Assembly: GCA_034211275.1 (NCBI GenBank)
Contig: JAXHTF010000004.1
Coordinates: 1-64,000, forward strand
Direction of reading: 5' to 3'
DNA length: 64,000 nt
DNA from: Acidobacteriota bacterium
GTDB taxonomy: Bacteria > Acidobacteriota > Thermoanaerobaculia > Multivoradales > JAHZIX01
Made by a program: the position numbers and the translations under genes. Every line of letters starts with the position of its first letter. The stretch's first letter is position 1. The notes under the pieces were generated by a model. That model saw only the letters and a list, made by a program, of their open reading frames with translations, was not told the DNA's origin and did no database searches. Positions 43,771-52,773 of the stretch are shown here, one piece after another.

Positions 43771-46410
43771 ATGAGTTCCGAAGACGATGGGATGGTTCAC
43801 GATTCTCCGGTCACGCTGAGCGGCTCCATGGAACCCGACTTCAAGGTCGGAGAATGGTGGGTGCGACCTCAGCGCAACGAGCTCGAGCACGGCGACACCG
43901 TGGAGCAAGTGGAAGCCCGCTCCATGGCGGTGTTGGTGTGCCTGGCGGCGGACGCTCCGCGGGTGGTGTCGAAAAAGAAGCTGCTCCGGCGGGTGTGGGG
44001 CGAGTCGGTCTTCGTGGGCGACGAGGTGATCAGTCACGCCATTTGGGATCTGCGCCGAGCCCTTGGCGACTCGGCCAAGAATCCGGTCTTCATCCAGACC
44101 GTGCCGCGCAAGGGCTATCGCCTGCTGCAGGAGGTGCTGAGGCTCCAGGGCTCGGCACTGCCGGCGGTGGGAGCCCGCATCGATCACTACGAGATCGAGG
44201 AGGAGCTCGGCCATGGTTCCATGGGCGTGGTGTTCCGAGCGCGGGACTGTCGCCTGGACCGCTCCGTGGCGATCAAATTTCTCGCCCAAGAACTGACCCG
44301 CGACCTATCGGCCAACCAACGGTTCCAGCGCGAAGCGAGCCTCGCCGCCTCCCTCGACCACCCCCACCTCGCCGCGGTCCACGACATCGGTGCCACCGTC
44401 GGCGGGCAGCAATACATCGTGATGCCGTTCTACGCCGGCGGCAGCCTCAAGCAGCGGTTGGCTCACGGGCCGGTGCCGGTCCACGAAGCGGTAGAAATCG
44501 GTCGCCAGCTCGCCTCCGGCCTCGCCGCCGCTCACCGCCGGGACATCATCCACCGCGACATCAAGCCGGCGAATATCCTCCTAGACGAGCACGGCACCCC
44601 CAAAATCTCCGATTTCGGTATTGCCAAGCTTCTCGGCGGCACCGACCTCACCCGCACCGGTGCATCGTTGGGGACTCCGGCTTACAAATCCCCCGAACAA
44701 AGTCGCGGTGAGCCCGTCGATCACCGCAGCGACATCTGGTCCCTTGGCGTCGTCCTCTTCGAGCTCCTCACCGGCCGCCGCCCCTTCGACGGCGACTTCG
44801 ACCAGGCAGTGGTCCACTCGATTCTGTCCAAAGACCCTGAACCCCTGGAGGACGCAACCGGACAGCCCATTCCAGAGGCGGTGCGGCGGGTCGTTTGCAA
44901 GGCAATGGCGAAGGAGCCGGGGGAGCGGTTCCAGGGGGCGGGGGAGTTGGAGGAGGCGCTGGTGGGGGTCTCGTCAACCAGTCACTCTCGCGCCTGGCTC
45001 CCTACAGCCAAGGTCGATAAACCACGCAGTGGAACAAAGCACAGCAGCAGGTGGGCCGCCGTACTAGGTGTGGTAGCGGTGATCGGAGGGCTTTCGTTCC
45101 TCTATTACTGGTTATTCTGGTCTGCCGTTCCGATGCCTGGCCCACCGCCCCAAGCCGGAGACATTTCGGTACCTGTCCGTTCGCAACCCCTTCCTCATAA
45201 ACCTGCGGCCCATCTGGTCCAGGCGCGCACCGACTGGCTTTCAGGGGACGATACGGCTACGCTGGAGCGGGTTAGTCGACAGCTCCGTCTCGCAAGAAAC
45301 CTCGCGCCAAATCATCCAGAGGTATTGTCTTTCCTAGCCTTCTTCAAGGCCGATCTTTACGCGCGGCGCCAAAGAGAGCTGGAGCGAATCGAAGCAGAGA
45401 CTCTGATAACGCGCGTTCTCGAATATGATCCTTTCTCCTACCCATTGGCATGGGCTGCCCTAGCTCGATTGCGGTTGACTGAGAAGAGGATTCCCGAAGC
45501 GTTGGAGGCAGCTCAAAAGGCTTTGGGGCTAGAGCGAGAGTGTTCCAAGGTATCTGGAGACTGTGACCTGGCCTACGTGATGCTCGCCGAAGCCCTTTTT
45601 CTTCAGAAGGAGCCCGAACTGAGGTGGGTTGAAGTCTTGGAAACAGGGATTGAGCAGGGAGCCGGACACATTCGCTGCCGCTTGAAGCTAGCTCAGCTGT
45701 ATCAATATGCTCGACAGCCAGACCGTGCAGCAGCAGTATACGAGGATCTGCTGACCATTGATGCTGAGCAGACGACGGCGCTCAATGATCTCGGAGTCCT
45801 CTATTTGAAAATGGGCCGTTTCAAGGATGCCAAGATTAAGCTTGAAGCTCTGTACAGGAAGGTGCAGGATCGAGCCGTAGCTTCCAATCTGGGTTTTGCC
45901 TTCTATGGCCTTCGACGGTGGGAAGATGCGTTGCGGTTCTTCGAGGAGGCTCATCGGTTGAACCTCAATGAACCGGACCCATCGCCCAACCCGGCAGTAG
46001 GGCTCGGGGACACGCTTCTTGAAATGGGCAGGGTTGAAGAGGCGAAGATTTGGTTCCAGAAGGCTCTAGAAATATTTGACCGTTGGGCAGAGTCGGCAGA
46101 TGTCAAGCTGGATCTCCTCGGTAGGCGTGCGGCTTGTCTGGCCAAGTTGGGCCGCTTCGAGGAAGCAGAGCAGGAAATCCAGAGGCTGCTCGAGCAGGCG
46201 CCCAGATCTCATCTGATTTGGCTCTATGCAGCCCGAATTTCTGCGGTGCAAAGAGATCGATCAACGCTGCTAGACCGAGCCCGTCGAGCCATCGAGGAGG
46301 GCGCATTACTATCTCGACTCGAGGATGACGCGGCATTCATCGACTTTCGCGAGGATGACGAGTACCAGCAGGTTCTAGCACAGACCCGCCGTCTCCCCCC
46401 TACTTTGTAA
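43771..46410 (+). CDS. winged-helix Ser/Thr kinase with TPR sensor
   Basis: The 879-residue protein has an OmpR/CadC-type winged helix (residues about 24-115, with GDEVISHAIWDLRRALGD and VPRKGYRLL) and a Hanks-type kinase (about 133-400): GHGSMGVV, VAIKF, IIHRDIKPANIL and ISDFGIAK, all catalytic residues present. One transmembrane helix follows near residue 430, then about 430 residues of TPR repeats. DNA binding and kinase would be cytoplasmic and the TPR part probably periplasmic. Such one-chain regulators are known in Acidobacteriota-type genomes. The promoter carries a repeated motif. The last third is lower in G+C. Confidence 0.9.
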   Translation: MSSEDDGMVHDSPVTLSGSMEPDFKVGEWWVRPQRNELEHGDTVEQVEARSMAVLVCLAADAPRVVSKKKLLRRVWGESVFVGDEVISHAIWDLRRALGDSAKNPVFIQTVPRKGYRLLQEVLRLQGSALPAVGARIDHYEIEEELGHGSMGVVFRARDCRLDRSVAIKFLAQELTRDLSANQRFQREASLAASLDHPHLAAVHDIGATVGGQQYIVMPFYAGGSLKQRLAHGPVPVHEAVEIGRQLASGLAAAHRRDIIHRDIKPANILLDEHGTPKISDFGIAKLLGGTDLTRTGASLGTPAYKSPEQSRGEPVDHRSDIWSLGVVLFELLTGRRPFDGDFDQAVVHSILSKDPEPLEDATGQPIPEAVRRVVCKAMAKEPGERFQGAGELEEALVGVSSTSHSRAWLPTAKVDKPRSGTKHSSRWAAVLGVVAVIGGLSFLYYWLFWSAVPMPGPPPQAGDISVPVRSQPLPHKPAAHLVQARTDWLSGDDTATLERVSRQLRLARNLAPNHPEVLSFLAFFKADLYARRQRELERIEAETLITRVLEYDPFSYPLAWAALARLRLTEKRIPEALEAAQKALGLERECSKVSGDCDLAYVMLAEALFLQKEPELRWVEVLETGIEQGAGHIRCRLKLAQLYQYARQPDRAAAVYEDLLTIDAEQTTALNDLGVLYLKMGRFKDAKIKLEALYRKVQDRAVASNLGFAFYGLRRWEDALRFFEEAHRLNLNEPDPSPNPAVGLGDTLLEMGRVEEAKIWFQKALEIFDRWAESADVKLDLLGRRAACLAKLGRFEEAEQEIQRLLEQAPRSHLIWLYAARISAVQRDRSTLLDRARRAIEEGALLSRLEDDAAFIDFREDDEYQQVLAQTRRLPPTL

Positions 46411-46472
46411 GCAACGCGTCGGTCGTGTTTACCTACAGGAGAAAGACGGCAGATCTTCTATCCTCCGCTTAC

Positions 46473-48713
46473 TTATCCCTGTCCGCCACTAGTCAGTGGA
46501 TCGGGGTCCGGTTGGGGGCCCGTTCCCCGGTCATCGGACCTTTCGTCCCCGGGCTCCAGACGCTGGCGGAACGTCCTGCCAGCTCGCAAGTCTTCCGGAT
46601 CTTGCCGCAGCCTACGGAAGCTACTGCGCGGTTCGAAGACTGGTTGGAGTGAGATCTGGAGCTTCTCGACAACTTTCTCGATGTCGGAGGCAAGGGCAAA
46701 TTCTCCAAACGGTGAGCCCGCTGTATCGCCGGCGAAGAGCATGCCGACGGCGTAGTAGACTCGCCGACGCTGCCGGTACCTGCCTTGCTGTTTCTTGTTC
46801 ACAGCTTTTGTGACATCGAATCCTATTTCTCTCAGTTGACTCTTTAAGGTCTTTATTGCCTCTCTTTTTATGGTGGCGTCAAGCGTTTCATTCTTCGTCT
46901 CTGACTGGTGGATTTCCTCCTCTTCTGAGCGATTGAGGAGTAATTCGCAGGCGGAGCGAATGTTGCATCCGTGGCAGTCGTGGTCGCGTGTCTTCTCGTG
47001 ATCCTGTTTGCAGCTCTCTTGAAGCTTGCAGAGAATAGTTAGAATCATGTTGACGTATTCTGACGGTTTGCGTCCTTGTGCGCATAGCTTCGGATCGCGC
47101 TCCAAGATTCGAATGACTTCAGATAGTTGTTGGAGAGCAGCTGTGTATTCTTTGAGCCTCCTCTCCATGCAGTCTAGGCGCTTGCTGGTAAGCACTAGCG
47201 CACCTGAGTCTCCTACCTGGCTAATCTGTTGGTCCCGGAAGAGTGGGGCGATGTGGATCTGATTTTTGAAGAAGCGTACCACTCCATTTCCATAGTCGAC
47301 ATTAGTCGCGAGATGAATGCCATCGATGAATCCTCGAGAGAATCCTGTTGTCCGACCAAATTTCCTGATCACTAAGTTCAGCTCTGGTTTTTGAGTTCCG
47401 GCGATAGGGTGCCACATGCCGAGAATTTCGCCGGAGGCATAAGGGCGGTTTGTTCTCAGCTCTGCAATGCCCATATCCCCATCCTCATCGAGGAACCAAC
47501 GCTTGAGATTGGCGACCACGTCATCCTGGGATCCACCATCGAAGAGAGCGGGCTGGTAACAGCGTTGGCCGACGCTGGAAGGCAATGTGCCGGAGAGGAC
47601 GTGGTAGTTGCTCAAGAGGCATGGGGTGCCGTCGGTGCGATCCCAGGCAACAGCACCCAAAGTGCCTGCTTGGCCTGCCTCGTTGCCTATGCTGACTCCT
47701 CCGACTAGGGTATTGATCCGGTCCCGGCCCGTCAGGAGGGGTTCCTCACCTCGCATTTCTTGACTGGTTTGAAGGGGTTCTACGAAGATTCCACTGGTGG
47801 GAAAGTATTCAGCCTGAATCATGTCCAGGGGAACTCCGCAGATATGTACGCGACACTCCTTCTTGTCCTCAGACGATCCCACATCACCGTTCGGTTCTTC
47901 ACTTTCGGCACAGCATTCCTTGATCTTTGGAGGAGTCTCGCCATCAGGATTGGTTAGACTTTCTTGTGTCAAGTTATTGACAGTTGGGCGGTATTCGATG
48001 TCCTCGTATCCGGCCAAAGGATGCTGCCTTGGCGAGCCACTGCCCAAGAGGAATTGTGACCCGGGCGCCTGAAGGCTTTTGGCGAGGGCGTAAAGAGGGT
48101 CGATGTCAGCTGCGTCGTCGGAAAACTGCTTCTTAAGCTTGTCCTCGAGATGCTCGCGAAAATTTGGGTCCCAGCGGCAATCGGTCATGTCCGGAAGACC
48201 AAGTCTCTTTAGTTCATCGGGGTCTAACTTCTTGTTGACGTGAAGGCGGATCGCGAGAGCATTCTCGAAAGTCTTATTGCGCTCCAGGACAGCAAATCCG
48301 ATGTCCACGGCATGGACATATGAAAAACGAAGAGCTCTTCGATGGATTTTTTCATGGACCTTCTTGGCATGATCGATGGCATCCTGTCCGTAAAGGAGCA
48401 CGTGGTCCTTGTCGCATTTCTGTCTGAGGCTTTCTCGGCGTTTCTTCCATCTTTCTAGGCCTATAGGGCCGCCCAGGAAGCATTCTTTGGAAGAGGCCTC
48501 AGGTAGATCTTCTTTGCTGAGCATTTTGCACTTTTTAGGCACGCAGAGCCATAAGTCGTTGATGTCTAGGTCCTTGTTGAGGCGGTCCTTTCTTCGGTGA
48601 TTCTTGTGGTGCTTCGATGATTTGTCTTTGTCATCTTTGGCAGAGTGTCGCCCTCTAGCTTCGGATGGGGTATCTTTCTTGGTCTTGCCAGCGTCCTTGT
48701 CTTTTCTAGTCAT
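46473..48713 (-). CDS. chymotrypsin-fold serine protease, Nal1-like
   Basis: The 746-residue protein has a Lys/Asp/His-rich N-terminus (about residues 1-50, with HHKNHRRKDR), a spacer, and a trypsin-like domain near residues 320-530. The triad is His in CLLSNYHVLSG, Asp in DEDGDMGIAEL and Ser in QVGDSGALVL, with GRTTGFSRGFIDG between them. The order and motifs resemble NAL1-like proteases. A Cys-rich insertion (CHGCNIRSACELL) follows the Ser. No signal peptide is seen, so it may act in the cytoplasm. GGAGGAGAACC precedes the ATG at 48713. Composition is clearly more A+T-rich than its surroundings, suggesting transfer. Confidence 0.75.
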   Translation of the reverse strand: MTRKDKDAGKTKKDTPSEARGRHSAKDDKDKSSKHHKNHRRKDRLNKDLDINDLWLCVPKKCKMLSKEDLPEASSKECFLGGPIGLERWKKRRESLRQKCDKDHVLLYGQDAIDHAKKVHEKIHRRALRFSYVHAVDIGFAVLERNKTFENALAIRLHVNKKLDPDELKRLGLPDMTDCRWDPNFREHLEDKLKKQFSDDAADIDPLYALAKSLQAPGSQFLLGSGSPRQHPLAGYEDIEYRPTVNNLTQESLTNPDGETPPKIKECCAESEEPNGDVGSSEDKKECRVHICGVPLDMIQAEYFPTSGIFVEPLQTSQEMRGEEPLLTGRDRINTLVGGVSIGNEAGQAGTLGAVAWDRTDGTPCLLSNYHVLSGTLPSSVGQRCYQPALFDGGSQDDVVANLKRWFLDEDGDMGIAELRTNRPYASGEILGMWHPIAGTQKPELNLVIRKFGRTTGFSRGFIDGIHLATNVDYGNGVVRFFKNQIHIAPLFRDQQISQVGDSGALVLTSKRLDCMERRLKEYTAALQQLSEVIRILERDPKLCAQGRKPSEYVNMILTILCKLQESCKQDHEKTRDHDCHGCNIRSACELLLNRSEEEEIHQSETKNETLDATIKREAIKTLKSQLREIGFDVTKAVNKKQQGRYRQRRRVYYAVGMLFAGDTAGSPFGEFALASDIEKVVEKLQISLQPVFEPRSSFRRLRQDPEDLRAGRTFRQRLEPGDERSDDRGTGPQPDPDPLTSGGQG

Positions 48714-49076
48714 GGTTCTCCTCCCATTGTGTTGTTGCGGGCGCTCCTTGTGATAAAGCCTGCAGGAGCAAAGAAGCGGCCCCAAACGGCGCCACTAGTA
48801 CCGTGAAAAGGCTAGGGGAGACCTAGCCCAGTGTCCTGTGAGGGATCTCGGAGAATTGTGGTGATTTTCTGAGAGGGGAACCTGATTCTTGAAAAGGCAA
48901 GATTGCACATGGAGATATAGGTGTATCCGCGGCCCTTGGTCTGGCATTTGACTTAAGGGTTGCCAGGTGATCGGTTTTAGTGACAACTAGAAGCCCAAAC
49001 GCCAACACCCCCGGCAGGTACTCCGCCGGGGGTGTGGAGTTGAAGGCCGGAGAGGGCGCGAGGCGCCCTGGGGGGA
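48714..49076. other. gene-free stretch
   Basis: I see no coding region in these 363 bp. The left part must contain the promoter of the protease gene on the minus strand. The right part holds the hairpin at 49006-49036, which follows the broken gene at 49077-49526. The middle has no repeat or site that I can identify. Confidence 0.5.
49006..49036 (-). terminator. hairpin downstream of broken gene
   Basis: ACACCCCCGGC pairs with GCCGGGGGTGT around a nine-base loop, 41 bp beyond the stop codon of the minus-strand gene. The stem is strong, but the following sequence has only scattered Ts (GTTTGGGCTTCT), so termination is likely but not certain. Confidence 0.55.
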
Positions 49077-49526
49077 TTAGAAACAACCCCACTTGATCCC
49101 GACCAAGCAGTAGCCCCAGACCGACAGGAAGCAGATGTCGATCAGGCACCACCCCTTCTCGCGGAACTGCGGCTTGCCGACCTTGTGGGCCCCCCATTTG
49201 TACCGCTCCACCTCCACCCGCACCGCTTCACCGCGAACCTCGCCGCCGGCTTCGGCGTAGAGGTGCCAGCGGTCTTTCTCCCGGGTGAGGAAAAGGTTGT
49301 ACTGCCCCGGCGGCAGCCCGCTCTCGTCCCCTTCCGCATCGTTCTCCAGCCGGCCGACGAACTGGCCCTCTTAGAGCTCTTCCATCGACCCCAGCTCTTT
49401 CATCTCCGCCGGGGTGAAGCGGACTTTCTCGCCCTGATGCTTTCCTTCCACAGACAGGTTCTTGCGCAGCCGGCCCTTGCTGGCGGCTTGGGCGATGGCA
49501 TGGCCTGGAGGGGCACTGGATCTCAT
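49077..49526 (-). pseudogene. hypothetical gene interrupted by a stop codon
   Basis: A good start (AAGGAAGGAGCTC before the ATG at 49526) opens a frame encoding MRSSAPPGHAIAQAASKG, then KVRFTPAEMKELGSMEEL and a TAA at 49371-49373. The same frame continues without another stop for 98 codons (EGQFVGRLENDAEG, PGQYNLFLTREKDRWHLYAEAGG, VEVERYKWGAHKVGKPQF), ending in a Cys/Trp-rich tail GWCLIDICFLSVWGYC and a normal stop. Continuous coding character on both sides suggests one gene broken by a nonsense change or read error. I do not recognise the family. Readthrough or recoding at the TAA is possible but unsupported. Confidence 0.6.
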
Positions 49527-50016
49527 GATGAGCTCCTTCCTTGGTCGATGAGAGTGAAATTGCTTCGGTCATCTACTTGGATCCCCGCATCGGCTCTGGG
49601 TGTTAGTTGGGGGAGGGGAAAGTTGGGGGTGGGTGTGGGTTTGCGGATCGACTTAGGCAGGACGGCGGCGTCCTGTGCGGCAGTGCATTTGCGAACAGCA
49701 GAGGGCTATTTGCCTATATCGCGGGGATGCTCCTTGGAAAGGCAGCCAACAGGATTGTCGACTAGACTGGATCTTTGGAGCCTGCCTCTGCTTCTGGGTT
49801 GGTTGGGCGGTGGGGGATGTTGGATAGACAGAAACTACGCGACAGGCTTGGCTCTGACTTGCATATTGGGCGGAGGTGATGCCTGACGCTGGCTACTTCA
49901 ATCACGTACCATCAAGACGACAGTGTGCTGCGAATAGATTGATGCCCGAGCAGGAGGCTGTAGGTGGCGTTTTGCCAGCCTGTTATAGGTGACGTGTGGG
50001 TCGTTATCAGGTCTAG
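49527..50016. other. gene-free stretch left of insertion sequence
   Basis: No convincing gene is present in these 490 bp. GCGAACAG followed by GCTATTTGCCTAT (near 49691-49716) and AACTACGCGACA (near 49833) parallel the intergenic segment at 22980-23130 in the same order, pointing to a shared repeat family. The rest is unremarkable. Confidence 0.45.
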
Positions 50017-51515
50017 CTGCCCGTGGTGAAAGTCCCCTCCAGCTTGAGGCAGGAGCCCTGGCCGGATAGCCTCAGTCCACCACGAGAGGAGACCGCGCGA
50101 TGGCGATGGGACGACGCAAGAAGCGGCAGCAAGCGACGTTGTGGATCGAGACGTCGCAGCTGGCCGAGGGACCGGGGCATCCGTTCTACTCCCGGCTGAA
50201 TTCGTTGTTGGAAACGCACGGCTTCGATGGCTTTGTCGAGCAGGTGGCAGCTGAGTTCTATGCCGAGACCATGGGGCGGCCGTCGATGCCACCGAGCGTC
50301 TACTTTCGGCTGTTGCTGATCGGATACTTCGAAGGCTTGGACTCGGAGCGAGCAATTGCCCGGCGGCTGGCGGACTCGCTGTCCTTGCGTCACTTTTGCG
50401 GCTTCGAGCTGACGGACTCGACGCCGGACCACTCGACGCTTTCGCGCACCCGCCGCCTGCTGAGCACCACGGCCCATCAGAAGGTCTTCGATTGGGTGTT
50501 GGCGGTGCTGTTGAAGGCCGGACTGCTGCGGGGCAAGACCCTGGGAGTGGACGCCACGACGCTGGAGGCCAACGCGGCGATGCGCAGCATCGTGCGGCGC
50601 GACTCGGGGGAGAGCTATCCGGAGTACTTGCAGCAGTTGGCCGAGGCCGATGGCGCCGTGGATCTGAGCCGGAGGGAGTTGGCCCGCAAGGATCGTACGC
50701 GCAAAAACAAAGCCTCGAACAAGGACTGGGAGAGCCCCGACGATCCCGACGCGAAGATCACCCGAATGAAGGACGGTCGAACGCATCTGGCCCACAAAGC
50801 CGAGCATGCTGTAGATCTGGAAACGGGTGCAGTGGTCGCTGTCACCGTCCAACCGGCTGATCGAGGCGACACCAGCAGCCAAGAAGAAACGCTGGAAGAG
50901 GCGTCGGAACGCCTGACGAATCTGCCGGAAGAAGAGCTCGACACCTCGGAGCTGTCGACAGAGGATCTGTTGCAAGAAGTGGTCGCCGACCGTGGGTATC
51001 ACAGCAATGCGGTGATCGATTCGCATCGCAAATTGGGGATCCGGAGCTATATCGCAGAGCCCAAGCGCTCTCGCCGTCGCTGGCGAGGCCGGACTGATCT
51101 CCAGCAAGCGGTCTACGCGAACCGACGCCGTATGCGGGGCAACCGAGGGCGCACCCTGGGTCGGCTTCGGGCGGAGCGGGTCGAACGGAGCTCTGCTCAT
51201 TGCTATGAAACCGGTGGCTTGCGAAGAATCTATCTTCGAGGGCGCGAGAACATCCGCAAGCGGATTGTCGTACACGTGGCCGCCTTCAATTTGGGACTCG
51301 TCCTGCGCGCGGCGTTCGGCGCTGGAACACCCCGGGGCCTGCGGGCCTTGGCAGAGGCCCTTTCGAGGGCTTTTGGGAGCCCAATCAAGCCCTTGAGAGC
51401 CTTCCTCCGACTTTTGGGCGCCTGCTGGCAGATTTTCCAGGCCCTTCCGCAGGGCTGGGGCAATCCGCTACAGGAAGCTGCTGGAGCCTGAGGAAGGGAC
51501 TTCTGCCACGGGCAG
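50017..51515 (+). mobile_element. insertion sequence, IS1182/IS5-like
   Basis: The 1499-bp element is bounded by imperfect inverted repeats: CTGCCCGTGGTGAAAGTCCC at the left and, on the other strand, CTGCCCGTGGCAGAAGTCCC at the right (17 of 20 match). One transposase gene fills the interior. I could not see a target-site duplication at the repeat ends. The open reading frame is intact, so the copy may be active. Confidence 0.85.
50100..51491 (+). CDS. DDE transposase, IS1182/DUF772 type
   Basis: The 463-residue transposase has the DUF772 N-terminal region (MGRPSMPPSVYFRLLLIGYF, then TPDHSTLSRTRRLL) and a DDE catalytic core: first Asp in LGVDATTLEA, second Asp in VVADRGYHSNAV, and the Glu in the C-terminal helix, probably in RLRAERVERSSAH. 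It mobilises the surrounding element by cut-and-paste. Length is typical for IS1182-like elements. CACGAGAGGAGACCGCGCG precedes the ATG. Codon use matches the host, unlike the neighbouring A+T-rich genes, so it may come from a related genome. Confidence 0.9.
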   Translation: MAMGRRKKRQQATLWIETSQLAEGPGHPFYSRLNSLLETHGFDGFVEQVAAEFYAETMGRPSMPPSVYFRLLLIGYFEGLDSERAIARRLADSLSLRHFCGFELTDSTPDHSTLSRTRRLLSTTAHQKVFDWVLAVLLKAGLLRGKTLGVDATTLEANAAMRSIVRRDSGESYPEYLQQLAEADGAVDLSRRELARKDRTRKNKASNKDWESPDDPDAKITRMKDGRTHLAHKAEHAVDLETGAVVAVTVQPADRGDTSSQEETLEEASERLTNLPEEELDTSELSTEDLLQEVVADRGYHSNAVIDSHRKLGIRSYIAEPKRSRRRWRGRTDLQQAVYANRRRMRGNRGRTLGRLRAERVERSSAHCYETGGLRRIYLRGRENIRKRIVVHVAAFNLGLVLRAAFGAGTPRGLRALAEALSRAFGSPIKPLRAFLRLLGACWQIFQALPQGWGNPLQEAAGA

Positions 51516-51601
51516 TTTGCTGTGTATTCAAAGCTGCAGGTGTCGTGGACGTGTTTTGTTGTAGCGATGTTGGGATCTATAAGAAAGCGAGTGCCTGAGA
51601 G

Positions 51602-52513
51602 ATGCAATGCTGTGTTTGTGGCTCAGAAATAGTACTGAGGAAGAAGTATGGTGAGCATGTGCTGGATTGGAGAGTGAAGAGTTTGGTGAGGAAGCTTCTT
51701 TCATGTTTTGACTTTGCTATTCCGGGATTTATGGCAAGGCTGAAGAGGATTTCGGGAAGGAGGAAGCTGTTTGCTGGGTATGTCAATATTTGTGGTAGTT
51801 GTGGGCACGGGGAGATGTCGAATCCTCCAGGGGAGGATGATCTGCGAGAGTATTACCAAGATGAGTATTGGTCCCAGAGGTCATCTACGATCGAACTATC
51901 TGCAGGTAGTGAAAGTGCGTATTTGAAAAATCCGAGGGCTATTCATCAGGTAGATTTTGTGATGGAGAGAGTGGCTTGCGATTCGATTGTTAGAGTCTTG
52001 GAGATTGGGGCAGGGGCAGCTTATGCTTCGCTGTTGCTCAGAAGCAAGTGCCGGGGGCTGCCAATCCTTCATGTCTGCGAGACGGGCGACCAGTGGGAGG
52101 ATTATTATCGACGTCAAGGTATTGAGAAGGTTGCAAGCTATTTTCCGTTTGAGACGGATGAGCGTTTTGACTATGTGCATGCTAGTCATTGGCTTGAGCA
52201 TGTCCTTGATTTGGGTGGCGTCTTGTCTGTTTTGAGCGGGATGGTGAGACCTTCGGGTTACCTGTTCGTTGAGGTTCCCAATACGGAGCACTTCTATTGG
52301 GATCTGCCTGGGCGTGATACTCCTCATATTCATTTTTTCACCAGAGAGTCGTTGGTGAAGGCCCTGGAGGGTTTTGGCTTTTCATGTCTAAAGATCGGTG
52401 AGTACGGCATTACGCGCCTTGAGAAACATAGCGGTGTGCCTGTGACTCGCGATAGGTTTGGTGCTTGCAAAAAGGGGTTCTGGATAAGGGGGCTATTTAA
52501 GAGGGCAGGTTAG
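51602..52513 (+). CDS. SAM-dependent methyltransferase with Zn-ribbon
   Basis: The 303-residue protein starts with a CxxC (CCVCGSE) and has a second one in ICGSCGHGEM, together a zinc-ribbon-like N-terminus. YYQDEYWSQRSS follows, then a class I methyltransferase core with motif I VLEIGAGAAYAS, FDYVHASHWLEHVLD and VEVPNTEHFYWD. This pattern occurs in methyltransferases of sugar or polysaccharide gene clusters (C-methyltransferase-like). It is far lower in G+C than the rest of the window and lies directly behind the insertion sequence, so it was probably acquired. No partner genes accompany it. No clear ribosome-binding site is seen. Confidence 0.82.
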   Translation: MQCCVCGSEIVLRKKYGEHVLDWRVKSLVRKLLSCFDFAIPGFMARLKRISGRRKLFAGYVNICGSCGHGEMSNPPGEDDLREYYQDEYWSQRSSTIELSAGSESAYLKNPRAIHQVDFVMERVACDSIVRVLEIGAGAAYASLLLRSKCRGLPILHVCETGDQWEDYYRRQGIEKVASYFPFETDERFDYVHASHWLEHVLDLGGVLSVLSGMVRPSGYLFVEVPNTEHFYWDLPGRDTPHIHFFTRESLVKALEGFGFSCLKIGEYGITRLEKHSGVPVTRDRFGACKKGFWIRGLFKRAG

Positions 52514-52559
52514 AGATGCGCTGACCGCCTTGGATTTGCACCGAAGTGTCAGGTGAATA

Positions 52560-52770
52560 CCGTCACGCTACACGCTTCCTTCCTGGGAGAAGAGCACTCT
52601 CCAGTCGCCGATTCGGAGCCGAAAGAGACCGTCCAGCTGCCCCTTCAATCGCTTCACGTCCCCCCTGGCCGGTGGCTGCGAAGGATTCAACTCCGTGGAA
52701 GATTCGTTCCCGAGTTGGCCGATCCAGCTTCGAAGCTGCCCGCAACGCACCCGGCTCTATTGGTCATTCC
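52560..52770 (-). pseudogene. RelE/ParE-type toxin, frameshifted remnant
   Basis: One frame gives IEPGALRAASKLDRPTRERI then FHGVESFAATGQ without a start. Another continues GDVKRLKGQLDGLFRLRIGD then WRVLFSQEGSV before a stop. Joined, they read as a RelE/ParE mRNA-interferase or gyrase-toxin core, but at least one shift lies at the run of Gs near 52670. The usual C-terminal strand is missing. The remnant begins directly after the antitoxin stop, as expected for an antitoxin-toxin pair. The toxin should be inactive. Confidence 0.7.
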
Positions 52771-52773
52771 AGG

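Noticed and set aside
50013-51275. Minus-strand frame of 420 codons across the transposase
   Set aside because: The plus-strand frame is a complete transposase flanked by matching inverted repeats; the antisense product is not family-like.
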